From NCBI GenBank assembly GCA_964398985.1, contig CAYNOS010000062.1, positions 1 through 6,758 on the forward strand: a DNA stretch of 6,758 bases, given 5' to 3'. The notes beneath the pieces are model-generated. The model searched no databases, was not told the DNA's origin, and saw nothing but the letters and a program-made list of their open reading frames with translations. Source of the stretch: CAYMRL01 sp964398985. GTDB taxonomy: Bacteria > Deinococcota > Deinococci > Deinococcales > Trueperaceae. Position 1 is the stretch's first letter, and every line of letters begins with the position of its first letter. A program made the position numbers and the translations under genes. This document shows, piece by piece, positions 1-5,513 of this stretch.

Positions 1-817
1 CGCGGCGCCAGTTGACGGCCGTGACGAAGTCCTTGTCGGCCTGCGAGGCGTTGACCTCGAGTAGCGTGTGCGCTTCCTCGACGTTGTACGAGCTGAAGAA
101 GCACCAGTCGGCCGACGGACCCTTACCGCAGTGACCAAGGTCGTAGTCGAAACCAGGCATCAGGACCTGGAAGCCGATACCCATTTCGCCGCTGTCGGGG
201 TCGACCGAGACGAACGTCAGCATGCCCTTGAAGTTGCCCCGATACTCCGCGATCGGGATGTCCTGCTGAGGTACGGGCTGGCTGAAGCGCGTGCCGGCGA
301 CCACGTACTCGGTGTTGGATGTGGCGAACGGCGAGGGGTGGTTACCGCCGACGTTGGGGATCTCGATGATCTCGACGGTCTCGAAGCTCGTAAGGTCGAG
401 GCGGGCGATCCTGGGCGTGTTGTTGCCGTTGATGAACAGCCAGCGCCCGTCGGCGACACCGTCGACGCGCGAGAGCTGCGGGTGGTGAGCGTCGTCCCAG
501 AACACGGGGCCGTGCGACGTGTTGAACATCGCGCGGGTCTCTTCCGAGTAGCCGTAGCCGTTCTCGCCGTGCTGCGAGAACACCGGGATCACGCGCAGGG
601 TCCGACCCGAAGGCAGCCCCACCACGCTGACTTGACCGTTGAAACCACCGGACATGAAGGCGTAGTAGTCGTCGTGTTCGCCAGGAGCCACGAACGTCCG
701 CGCAGCGGCGTCGCTCGCGGTCCTGGCGGCGGAGCGGGCGCCTTGGGCAAGCACCAACCCGGCCGCTACCAATAGGCCGAGTCCCAAGACGACGAGTAGC
801 GTTTTTCGTAGCCTCAT
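1..817 (-). CDS. nosZ: Nitrous oxide reductase NosZ, clade II (Sec-type), N-terminal part; runs off the left edge
   Basis: This is the first 272 codons of the copper enzyme that reduces N2O to N2 in the periplasm or cell envelope, the last step of denitrification. The start is the ATG at 817, preceded by an AGGAGGT ribosome binding site. Residues 1-24 form a leader (basic MRLRK, hydrophobic core, ending VLAQ) without a twin-arginine motif, so export is probably by Sec, which is typical of clade II NosZ. The beta-propeller domain begins near residue 40. The HHP motif (H111, H112) and H160 in GGNHPSPF match three of the seven His ligands of the CuZ cluster. Other family stretches are DGRWLFINGNNTPRIARLDL (123-142), MPGFDYDL (220-227) and HTLLEVNASQADKDF (250-264). 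The remaining CuZ ligands and the C-terminal CuA cupredoxin domain lie outside the window. Some positions diverge from well-studied enzymes (NGNNT where NDKAN is common). The gene lies 83 bases downstream of a cytochrome c gene on the same strand, so the two are probably one operon. Confidence 0.93.
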   Translation of the reverse strand, partial: MRLRKTLLVVLGLGLLVAAGLVLAQGARSAARTASDAAARTFVAPGEHDDYYAFMSGGFNGQVSVVGLPSGRTLRVIPVFSQHGENGYGYSEETRAMFNTSHGPVFWDDAHHPQLSRVDGVADGRWLFINGNNTPRIARLDLTSFETVEIIEIPNVGGNHPSPFATSNTEYVVAGTRFSQPVPQQDIPIAEYRGNFKGMLTFVSVDPDSGEMGIGFQVLMPGFDYDLGHCGKGPSADWCFFSSYNVEEAHTLLEVNASQADKDFVTAVNWRR

Positions 818-822
818 CCCTT

Positions 823-829
823 ACCTCCT
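823..829 (-). promoter_or_regulatory. Ribosome binding site of nosZ
   Basis: On the minus strand this reads AGGAGGT, five bases before the ATG at 817. It is a near-perfect match to the anti-Shine-Dalgarno sequence and fixes the nosZ start just before the signal peptide. Confidence 0.85.
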
Positions 830-900
830 GAAGCGAGGAGCCGAGTGGCCTTGGCCGCGCCCCTCACAGGCTTCCTTGGTTGTTGGCGGCGCCTTGGGGC

Positions 901-1374
901 TCACCCCCCGGCGGCTTCTGCGTCCTTGACTCGGAAGAACTCGAGCAGCTCGCGAGTCTGCTCCTCGGTGACCGGCAGTTGGGCCATCGGCGTCATGTAC
1001 TCGGCCAACAGCTCGTAAGCGGTGTCGTCGTTGAACAGCATCTCGTTGGTGTTGAGGATCATGTTCATGATCCACTCCGGCGCGCGTCGTTCGGTCACGC
1101 CGATGAGATCCGGCCCGACGTAGCGTTCGCCGAACTTGTGGCAGGCCGAGCACAGCATGTTGAAGGTGGCCTCGCCGGCGGCGGCCATCTCCGGGTCGAT
1201 GTCACCGAGCACGACCTCGTCGATGGGGCCGATACCCTTGGGCAGGTCGGCTGCCTCCTGCGCGACGGCCAACGCCATCACCACGACGAGCAAAGCGGCC
1301 AGCAACGGTGCCAGCCCGAAGCGCCTCGCGCTTCCGCGTCGTCCTTCACTCTCTACTTGGTTCCCTCGGTGCAT
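901..1374 (-). CDS. Exported monoheme cytochrome c, likely electron donor to NosZ
   Basis: This 157-residue protein is a small class I-like c-type cytochrome. A basic region (GRRGSARR) and hydrophobic stretch (about 21-38, ending ALAVAQ) form a Sec leader. The protein could be released or stay anchored by that helix. The heme-binding motif CSACH is at 75-79 (Cys75, Cys78, proximal His79). GPDLIGVTERR (88-98) follows, and YMTPMAQL near 126-133 supplies the probable axial Met (M130, less likely M127). A C-terminal helix follows. An open frame extends upstream to 1530, but the ATG at 1374 is preferred: it has a GAGGAGGA ribosome binding site five bases upstream and places the signal peptide normally. 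The gene precedes nosZ on the same strand, and cytochromes c are known companions of clade II nosZ (for example nosC1 and nosC2 of Wolinella). Electron delivery from the quinol pool or a bc complex to NosZ is inferred from this context. No orthology to a named nosC is claimed. Confidence 0.88.
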   Translation of the reverse strand: MHRGNQVESEGRRGSARRFGLAPLLAALLVVVMALAVAQEAADLPKGIGPIDEVVLGDIDPEMAAAGEATFNMLCSACHKFGERYVGPDLIGVTERRAPEWIMNMILNTNEMLFNDDTAYELLAEYMTPMAQLPVTEEQTRELLEFFRVKDAEAAGG

Positions 1375-1378
1375 CCGG

Positions 1379-1386
1379 TCCTCCTC
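1379..1386 (-). promoter_or_regulatory. Ribosome binding site that sets the cytochrome c start
   Basis: On the minus strand this reads GAGGAGGA, with CCGG before the ATG at 1374 (about four bases). It selects this ATG over in-frame upstream candidates at 1530 and near 1403, which would add an uncharged-to-polar extension before the signal peptide. Confidence 0.75.
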
Positions 1387-1388
1387 AT

Positions 1389-1411
1389 ATCCGCTCCGCA
1401 TACCAGCGGAT
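1389..1411. repeat. Perfect 7-bp inverted repeat upstream of the cytochrome c gene
   Basis: ATCCGCT (1389-1395) and AGCGGAT (1405-1411) are exact reverse complements separated by nine bases. The element ends two bases before the cytochrome ribosome binding site. It could be an operator for a dimeric regulator, or a hairpin in the 5' untranslated region of the cytochrome-nosZ mRNA. The half-sites are 16 bases apart centre to centre, compatible with binding by a dimer on roughly adjacent turns. Function is inferred. Confidence 0.5.
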
Positions 1412-1419
1412 TCTTGGAT

Positions 1420-1439
1420 AATCTGGTCCAACTTAGATT
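1420..1439. repeat. 5-bp inverted repeat (AATCT-N10-AGATT)
   Basis: AATCT at 1420-1424 mirrors AGATT at 1435-1439 around a ten-base spacer that itself includes TGG-T-CCA. It lies in the AT-richer part of the divergent region. The arms are short enough to occur by chance, so this is only a candidate operator. Confidence 0.25.
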
Positions 1440-1524
1440 GCCGGGGTTTGCGGTGAGTAGGGACGATAGCCCCGCACTCTCCGGCGCCTGCTGTGTTCGG
1501 CTTCGTCTCGCGCTCCGTGCCGCG

Positions 1525-1534
1525 GCTCATGAGC
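1525..1534. repeat. 10-bp perfect palindrome GCTCATGAGC
   Basis: This self-complementary decamer sits just upstream of the candidate -10 element of the sbp operon, where an activator or repressor could act. A single 10-bp palindrome is weak evidence of a binding site. Confidence 0.2.
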
Positions 1535-1537
1535 GGG

Positions 1538-1546
1538 TGCTAGGGT
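1538..1546 (+). promoter_or_regulatory. Candidate extended -10 promoter element for the sbp-cysTWA operon
   Basis: TGCTAGGGT fits the extended -10 form TG-N-TAnnnT. Transcription would start near 1552-1553, leaving a leader of about 22 bases with the GAGGGG ribosome binding site (1564-1569) inside it. No matching -35 box is seen 16-18 bases upstream, so the call is tentative. Confidence 0.25.
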
Positions 1547-1574
1547 CTACGAACTCCGGGAACGAGGGGTAATC

Positions 1575-2621
1575 ATGCGGCCACAACGAGGTTTCCCTCG
1601 CTTGATCGGTACCTGGACCGTGCACCTCGCGCGGGTCCTGCTGGCCGGCGCGCTGCTGGTCTGCGGGGCTTCCGTCACCGCACAGGTGACGCTGCTGAAC
1701 GCCTCCTATGACCCGACCCGCGAGTTCTATCGCGAGTTCAATCAGGCGTTCGCCGACCACTGGCTCGCCGAGCACGGCGTCACCGTGCGCGTGAACCAGT
1801 CCCATGGCGGTTCGGGGGCGCAGGCCAGAGCGGTAATCGAGGGCCTCAGGGCCGACGTCGTGTCGCTCGCCACGCAGGTCGACATCGATGCGATCGTGCG
1901 GCACTCCGGCCGCATCGACCCTGGCTGGCGCGAGCGGCTGCCGCACGGCTCGGCGCCCTACACGTCGACGATCGTGTTCCTGGTGCGAGCCGGCAATCCC
2001 AAGGCGATCAGCGATTGGGACGATCTGGCGAGGGAGGACGTCGAGGTCGTCACTCCCAATCCCAAGACCTCGGGCGGCGCGCGCTGGAACTACCTGGCGG
2101 CGTGGGCTTGGGCGGCCGCCGAGTACGGCGGCGACGAGGCGCGGATACTCGACTTCGTCGCCGGCATCTACACCAACGTGAGGATGCTCGATACCGCCGC
2201 TCGCGGCTCATTGACGACCTTCATCCAGCGGCGTCAGGGCGACGTGCTGATCACGTGGGAGAACGAGGCCTTCCTCGCCATCGCCAGCATCGGCTCCGAC
2301 GCGTTCGAGGTCGTGGTGCCGTCGATCTCGATGCTCGCCGAGCCGCCGGTGGCGTTGGTCGATGCCAACGTCGAGGCCAACGGCACCCTCGCCGTGGCGC
2401 GGGCCTACCTCGAGCACCTCTACGGCCCGGACGGCCAGCGCCTCGCCGCCAAGCACTTCTACCGGCCCGTCTACCCGGAGCACGCCGAACCCACTGACAT
2501 GGCGCGCTTCCAGCCCGTGGCGATGGTCAGCGTCGACGACCCGCTGTTCGGGGGTTGGGCCGCGGTTCAGGCCAAGCACTTCGCCGTGGGCGGGACCTTC
2601 GACCGGATCTTCGGTCGCTGA
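1575..2621 (+). CDS. sbp: Sulfate/thiosulfate ABC transporter, substrate-binding protein
   Basis: This 348-residue protein is the extracytoplasmic receptor that captures sulfate (or thiosulfate) and delivers it to the CysTWA importer. The ATG at 1575 follows a GAGGGG ribosome binding site (1564-1569). A leader with a basic start and a hydrophobic core (about 17-34) probably ends near VTAQ (34-37). C30 in LLVC is not a good lipobox because the residue before it is Val, so a lipoprotein is possible but not favoured. The mature part has the family hallmarks: LNASYDPTREFYREFN (41-56), NQSHGGSGAQARAV (74-87), the sulfate-binding signature NPKTSGGAR (162-170) followed by WNYLAAW, and GDVLITWENEA (222-232). 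Its length is usual for Sbp/CysP, about 330-350 residues. It is the first gene of a complete importer cassette; the permease gene starts 34 bases after its stop. Whether sulfate or thiosulfate is preferred cannot be read from the sequence; the signature argues against molybdate. Confidence 0.95.
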   Translation: MRPQRGFPRLIGTWTVHLARVLLAGALLVCGASVTAQVTLLNASYDPTREFYREFNQAFADHWLAEHGVTVRVNQSHGGSGAQARAVIEGLRADVVSLATQVDIDAIVRHSGRIDPGWRERLPHGSAPYTSTIVFLVRAGNPKAISDWDDLAREDVEVVTPNPKTSGGARWNYLAAWAWAAAEYGGDEARILDFVAGIYTNVRMLDTAARGSLTTFIQRRQGDVLITWENEAFLAIASIGSDAFEVVVPSISMLAEPPVALVDANVEANGTLAVARAYLEHLYGPDGQRLAAKHFYRPVYPEHAEPTDMARFQPVAMVSVDDPLFGGWAAVQAKHFAVGGTFDRIFGR

Positions 2622-2655
2622 AACAGGGGGGCGTAGGTTCCCAGGTGATGCACGC

Positions 2656-3525
2656 ATGATCAGCAACCCTGCGCTTCTCGAGAACTCCCGGCGGCGTGGC
2701 CGGCGCCGGCGCAGCGTGATCCCCGGCTTCGGGTTGACGCTGGGGTTCACCCTCACCTACTTCAGCGTGATCGTGCTGCTGCCGATCGGCGGGCTGCTGC
2801 TGAGGGCGGCGGGAATGCCGCCGGCGCGCTTCCTGGAGGTCGTCACCGAGCCACGGGTGCTGGGTGCCTTGCGCCTGAGCTTCACCGCCGCGCTGGCGGC
2901 CGCGGCCCTCAACCTCTTGCTGGGGCCGCTGGTCGCATGGGTGCTGGTGCGCTACCGCTTCCCCGGCCGCCGCTTCCTCGACGCGATCGTCGACCTGCCG
3001 TTCGCGCTGCCGACGGCGGTGGCGGGCGTCGCGTTGGCTGCCCTTCTCGACCGCGACGGCTGGCTGGGAAGGTTGCTCGAGCCCGCGGGACTGCAGGTTG
3101 CCTACACGCCGGCAGGCATCATCGTCGCGCTGGTGTTCGTCGGTCTGCCGTTCGTGGTCAGGTCGGTGCAACCGGTGGTCGAGGAGCTCGACATCGAGGT
3201 CGAGGAGGCCGCCGCCACTCTCGGCGCCAGCCGCGGGCAGACGCTCTGGAGGGTGGTGCTGCCGGCCTTGGTGCCTGCCGCGCTGACCGGCTTCGTGCTG
3301 GCCTTGGCCCGCGGCATCGGCGAGTACGGCTCGGTGATCTTCATCGCCGGCAACCTGCCCGGCAGCACCGAGATCGCCCCGCTCCTGATCGTCGTGAAGC
3401 TCGAGGAGTTCGACTACCACGCGGCCCTGGCGATAGCCGTGGCGATGCTGGCGGCGGCCTTCGTGCTGCTGCTGACCGTCAACCTGGTGCATGCCTGGAC
3501 GAGGAGGCGCTTCGGCGATGCTTGA
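2656..3525 (+). CDS. cysT: Sulfate/thiosulfate ABC transporter permease CysT (CysU)
   Basis: This 289-residue inner-membrane protein forms one half of the sulfate channel, paired with CysW. The frame is open well upstream, but the ATG at 2656 is chosen because AGGTGA (2643-2648) lies seven bases before it and the resulting protein starts like CysT: a basic cytoplasmic N terminus (SRRRGRRRR) before the first membrane helix. Hydrophobic segments lie near 28-50, 72-98, 112-131, 152-170, 205-222 and 255-277, giving the usual six helices. The EAA loop that docks on the ATPase is at 183-203 (EEAAATLG, then VLP at 201-203). VDLPFALPTAVAGV (112-125) and ARGIGEYGSVIFIAGN (218-233) are typical of this permease. 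The gene overlaps cysW by eight bases at its end, indicating one operon and probably coupled translation. Confidence 0.94.
   Translation: MISNPALLENSRRRGRRRRSVIPGFGLTLGFTLTYFSVIVLLPIGGLLLRAAGMPPARFLEVVTEPRVLGALRLSFTAALAAAALNLLLGPLVAWVLVRYRFPGRRFLDAIVDLPFALPTAVAGVALAALLDRDGWLGRLLEPAGLQVAYTPAGIIVALVFVGLPFVVRSVQPVVEELDIEVEEAAATLGASRGQTLWRVVLPALVPAALTGFVLALARGIGEYGSVIFIAGNLPGSTEIAPLLIVVKLEEFDYHAALAIAVAMLAAAFVLLLTVNLVHAWTRRRFGDA
3501..3507 (+). promoter_or_regulatory. Ribosome binding site of cysW, inside the cysT coding region
   Basis: GAGGAGG lies ten bases before the ATG at 3518 and overlaps the codons for the Arg-Arg-Arg stretch at the CysT C terminus. It decides against the in-frame ATG at 3491, which precedes it. 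Confidence 0.7.
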
Positions 3526-4372
3526 GCGCACCATTCACCGTCGAGCCACGGCCGAGCCACCCGCCGCCAGGGCCGTCGCCATCGGCGTCGTCGCTGCGTT
3601 CCTAACGCTCTTCTTGCTGCTGCCGCTGGCTGTGGTGTTCTACGAGGCCCTGGCCGCGGGCTTGATGGGGTTCTTCTCGTCGCTGGCTGATCCGGAGGCG
3701 CGCGCATCGATCCGCCTGACGTTGGTGGTGGCCGCGATCGCGGTGCCGGCCAACCTCGTCTTCGGGTTGGCGGCGTCATGGGCGGTCGCCAAGTTCGACT
3801 TCCGTGGCAAATCGCTCCTGACCACCCTCATCGACCTGCCGTTCTCGATCTCGCCGGTGATCGCCGGCATGATCTACCTGATCCTGTTCGGCGCGCAAGG
3901 TTACTTCGGGCCGTTCCTGCAGGACCGCAACATTCAGATCGTGTTCGCGGTCCCCGGCATCGTGCTGGCGACGATGTTCGTCACGTTCCCCTTCGTAGCC
4001 AGGGAGTTGATCCCGGTGATGCAGGAGCTCGGCAACGCCGAGGAGGAAGCGGCCTTGTCGCTGGGCGCCGGCGGCTTCACCACCTTCTTCACCGTCACGC
4101 TGCCGAACGTGCGCTGGGGCCTGCTCTACGGCGTACTGCTGTGCAACGCACGCGCGATGGGGGAGTTCGGGGCCGCCGCCGTGGTGTCCGGGCACATCCG
4201 CGGACTGACCAACACGGTGCCGCTGCAGGTCGAGATCCTCTACAACGAGTACAACTGGGTCGCGGCCTTCTCGCTGGCTTCGCTGCTGGTGCTGTTGGCG
4301 CTGGTCACGCTGATCGCCAAGACGGTGATCGAGAGGCGCTTCGGGGCCAGGGGAGGAGGGCGCCTTGTCTGA
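3518..4372 (+). CDS. cysW: Sulfate/thiosulfate ABC transporter permease CysW
   Basis: This 284-residue membrane protein is the second permease subunit of the sulfate importer. The ATG at 3518 is used instead of the in-frame ATG at 3491 because GAGGAGG (3501-3507) sits before it and because it gives the same stop-start overlap as at the next junction. Hydrophobic segments occur near 18-42, 65-91, 110-126, 144-165, 198-222 and 248-270. The EAA loop is EEEAALSLGAGG (175-186), ending in TLP (194-196). IDLPFSISPVIAGMIYLILFG (105-125) and ARAMGEFGAAAVVSGHI (211-227) are characteristic of CysW and separate it from CysT. The cytoplasmic tail is basic and glycine-rich (ERRFGARGGGR). The stop overlaps the cysA start by eight bases. 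Confidence 0.94.
   Translation: MLERTIHRRATAEPPAARAVAIGVVAAFLTLFLLLPLAVVFYEALAAGLMGFFSSLADPEARASIRLTLVVAAIAVPANLVFGLAASWAVAKFDFRGKSLLTTLIDLPFSISPVIAGMIYLILFGAQGYFGPFLQDRNIQIVFAVPGIVLATMFVTFPFVARELIPVMQELGNAEEEAALSLGAGGFTTFFTVTLPNVRWGLLYGVLLCNARAMGEFGAAAVVSGHIRGLTNTVPLQVEILYNEYNWVAAFSLASLLVLLALVTLIAKTVIERRFGARGGGRLV
4352..4359 (+). promoter_or_regulatory. Ribosome binding site of cysA, inside the end of cysW
   Basis: GGAGGAGG (followed by another G) lies five bases before the TTG at 4365 and encodes part of the glycine-rich CysW tail. It is the main support for a TTG start, as no ATG or GTG in frame follows close by. Confidence 0.7.
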
Positions 4373-5435
4373 CGCGCCAGCCTCCGGTCGCGGGGTCGAG
4401 CTCGCGCTCGAGGACCTGCACCTCGAACTGGGCGGCACGCCCGTGCTGAAGGGCATCAGCTTCGCGGTGGCCGGCGGTGAGCTCGTCGCCCTGTTGGGGC
4501 CTTCAGGCTCCGGCAAGTCGACGCTGCTGCGCGTGATAGCCGGGCTCGAGCCGCTGCAGGGCGGCCGCGTGCTGGTCGGGGGAGAGGACGCCACGGCGAT
4601 CCCCCTCCAACGGCGCAAGGTGGGGCTGGTGTTCCAGCATTACGCACTGTTCAGGCACATGCGGGTGTTCGACAACGTGGCCTTCGGGTTGAGGGTCAAG
4701 CCGCGCGGCGCGAGGCCGTCGCGCCAGGCCATCCGCGAGCGGGTCATGGAGCTTCTGGCGATGGTGCGTCTCGAGGATCTGGCTGGGCGCTTCCCGGCCC
4801 AACTATCGGGAGGTCAGAGGCAGCGCGTCGCGCTGGCGCGGGCTCTCGCCATCGACCCCGACCTGCTGCTGCTCGACGAGCCGTTCGGTGCGCTCGATGC
4901 CCGCGTCCGCCGTGAGCTCAGGCGCGCCGTACGCGAGATCCACGACCGCACCGGCTACACCACGCTGTTCGTGACCCACGATCAGGAGGAGGCGATGGAG
5001 CTCGCCGACAGGGTGGTCGTGATGAACGACGGTCGCGTCGAGCAGATCGGCACTCCCGATGAGCTCCACGATCGTCCCGCGACGCGCTTCGTCTTCGACT
5101 TCATCGGCGAGACCAGCAGCCTGCCTGTGACGGTTGCGGCCGGCAAGGTGAGTGTGGATGGTCTGGAGCTGGGGCTCGACGCCCTCGGCCGGCCGGACGG
5201 TCCGGCGCTGTTGGTGGTCAGGCCGCACCATCTGGAAGTCGACCCGCGCCCGGCGGTCGCGGGCGAGATACCCGCGACGCTGACAGGCAGCCGGCGCAAC
5301 AGCGGCTGGCGACGGCTCGAGCTCGAGGTCCTCGGCGGCCACCGGCTCGAGGCCGATGTCGCCGAGGAGCTGCGCCTCGAGGTCGGCTCAGCGGTGGCGC
5401 TGCAGCCACTGCACTACCGGCTTTTCGACGCCTAG
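4365..5435 (+). CDS. cysA: Sulfate/thiosulfate ABC transporter ATP-binding protein CysA
   Basis: This 356-residue cytoplasmic ATPase powers sulfate import. The start is TTG at 4365, supported by GGAGGAGG just upstream and by the eight-base overlap with cysW; the first well-conserved strand follows at about residue 11. All nucleotide-binding motifs are intact: Walker A GPSGSGKST (45-53), Q-loop Q91 in VFQHYALF, signature LSGGQ (148-152), Walker B LLLLDEP (167-173) with catalytic E172, D-loop GALDAR (175-180) and switch H205 in FVTHD. The C-terminal part (about 245-356) is the regulatory TOBE-like domain found in CysA, containing VVRPHHLEV (284-292). The length matches CysA (about 340-365). FDFIGETSSLPV (244-255) is the CysA-type linker. 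Last gene of the cassette; it converges on gnd, 78 bases away. Confidence 0.95.
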   Translation: MSDAPASGRGVELALEDLHLELGGTPVLKGISFAVAGGELVALLGPSGSGKSTLLRVIAGLEPLQGGRVLVGGEDATAIPLQRRKVGLVFQHYALFRHMRVFDNVAFGLRVKPRGARPSRQAIRERVMELLAMVRLEDLAGRFPAQLSGGQRQRVALARALAIDPDLLLLDEPFGALDARVRRELRRAVREIHDRTGYTTLFVTHDQEEAMELADRVVVMNDGRVEQIGTPDELHDRPATRFVFDFIGETSSLPVTVAAGKVSVDGLELGLDALGRPDGPALLVVRPHHLEVDPRPAVAGEIPATLTGSRRNSGWRRLELEVLGGHRLEADVAEELRLEVGSAVALQPLHYRLFDA

Positions 5436-5513
5436 CTGGTTCGGCTCCCAGGAACGCGGCGCCCGACACCCGTGGGGAAGAGGCTTGCCGATGCCTGGCT
5501 CAGGTGCGGTGGT
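5436..5513. other. Short gap between convergent cysA and gnd, no clear terminator
   Basis: Only 78 bases separate the two stop codons. I see only weak four-base stems (for example CTGG/CCAG and AGGC/GCCT) and no run of T on either strand, so no intrinsic terminator can be supported here. Transcripts from the two sides may overlap or end by Rho. Confidence 0.5.

Larger units (their letters stand above)
1375..1574. promoter_or_regulatory. Divergent intergenic control region between the nos operon and the sulfate importer
   Basis: These 200 bases separate two operons transcribed away from each other, so promoters for both must lie here or inside the flanking genes. The half nearest the cytochrome (1387-1440) is clearly richer in A and T than the surroundings and carries two dyads. 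The half nearest sbp is GC-rich and carries a palindrome and an extended -10-like element. No canonical -35/-10 pair is obvious for either direction. No clean FNR-type TTGAT-N4-ATCAA site was seen. Confidence 0.6.

Noticed and set aside
68..775. Plus-strand open frame (235 codons) opposite nosZ
   Set aside because: The minus strand here encodes unmistakable NosZ motifs; the plus frame is rich in Arg, Val, Glu and Asp and resembles no family I recognise.
1417..1431. GATAAT on the plus strand (1417-1422) and TTGGAC on the minus strand (1426-1431) as promoter boxes
   Set aside because: Neither has a partner box at 16-18 bases, so no full promoter can be supported.
1375..1530. Longer cytochrome c beginning at 1530
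   Set aside because: It would put about 52 polar residues before the signal peptide, while the ATG at 1374 has a strong ribosome binding site and a normal leader.
2648..2659. Three-codon mini-ORF (Met-His-Ala-stop) overlapping the cysT start as ATGA
   Set aside because: The AGGTG before it is too close to serve its ATG and fits the cysT ATG instead; the overlap is most likely chance.
2527..3534. Long minus-strand open frame (335 codons) opposite sbp and cysT
   Set aside because: Its translation is rich in Gln, Arg, His and Gly with no domain or membrane pattern, and it is the antisense shadow of the clear CysT permease in GC-rich DNA.
3776..4618. Minus-strand open frame (280 codons) opposite cysW and the start of cysA
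   Set aside because: Low-complexity polar translation and no ribosome binding site of note; it opposes the well-supported CysW and Walker A region of CysA.
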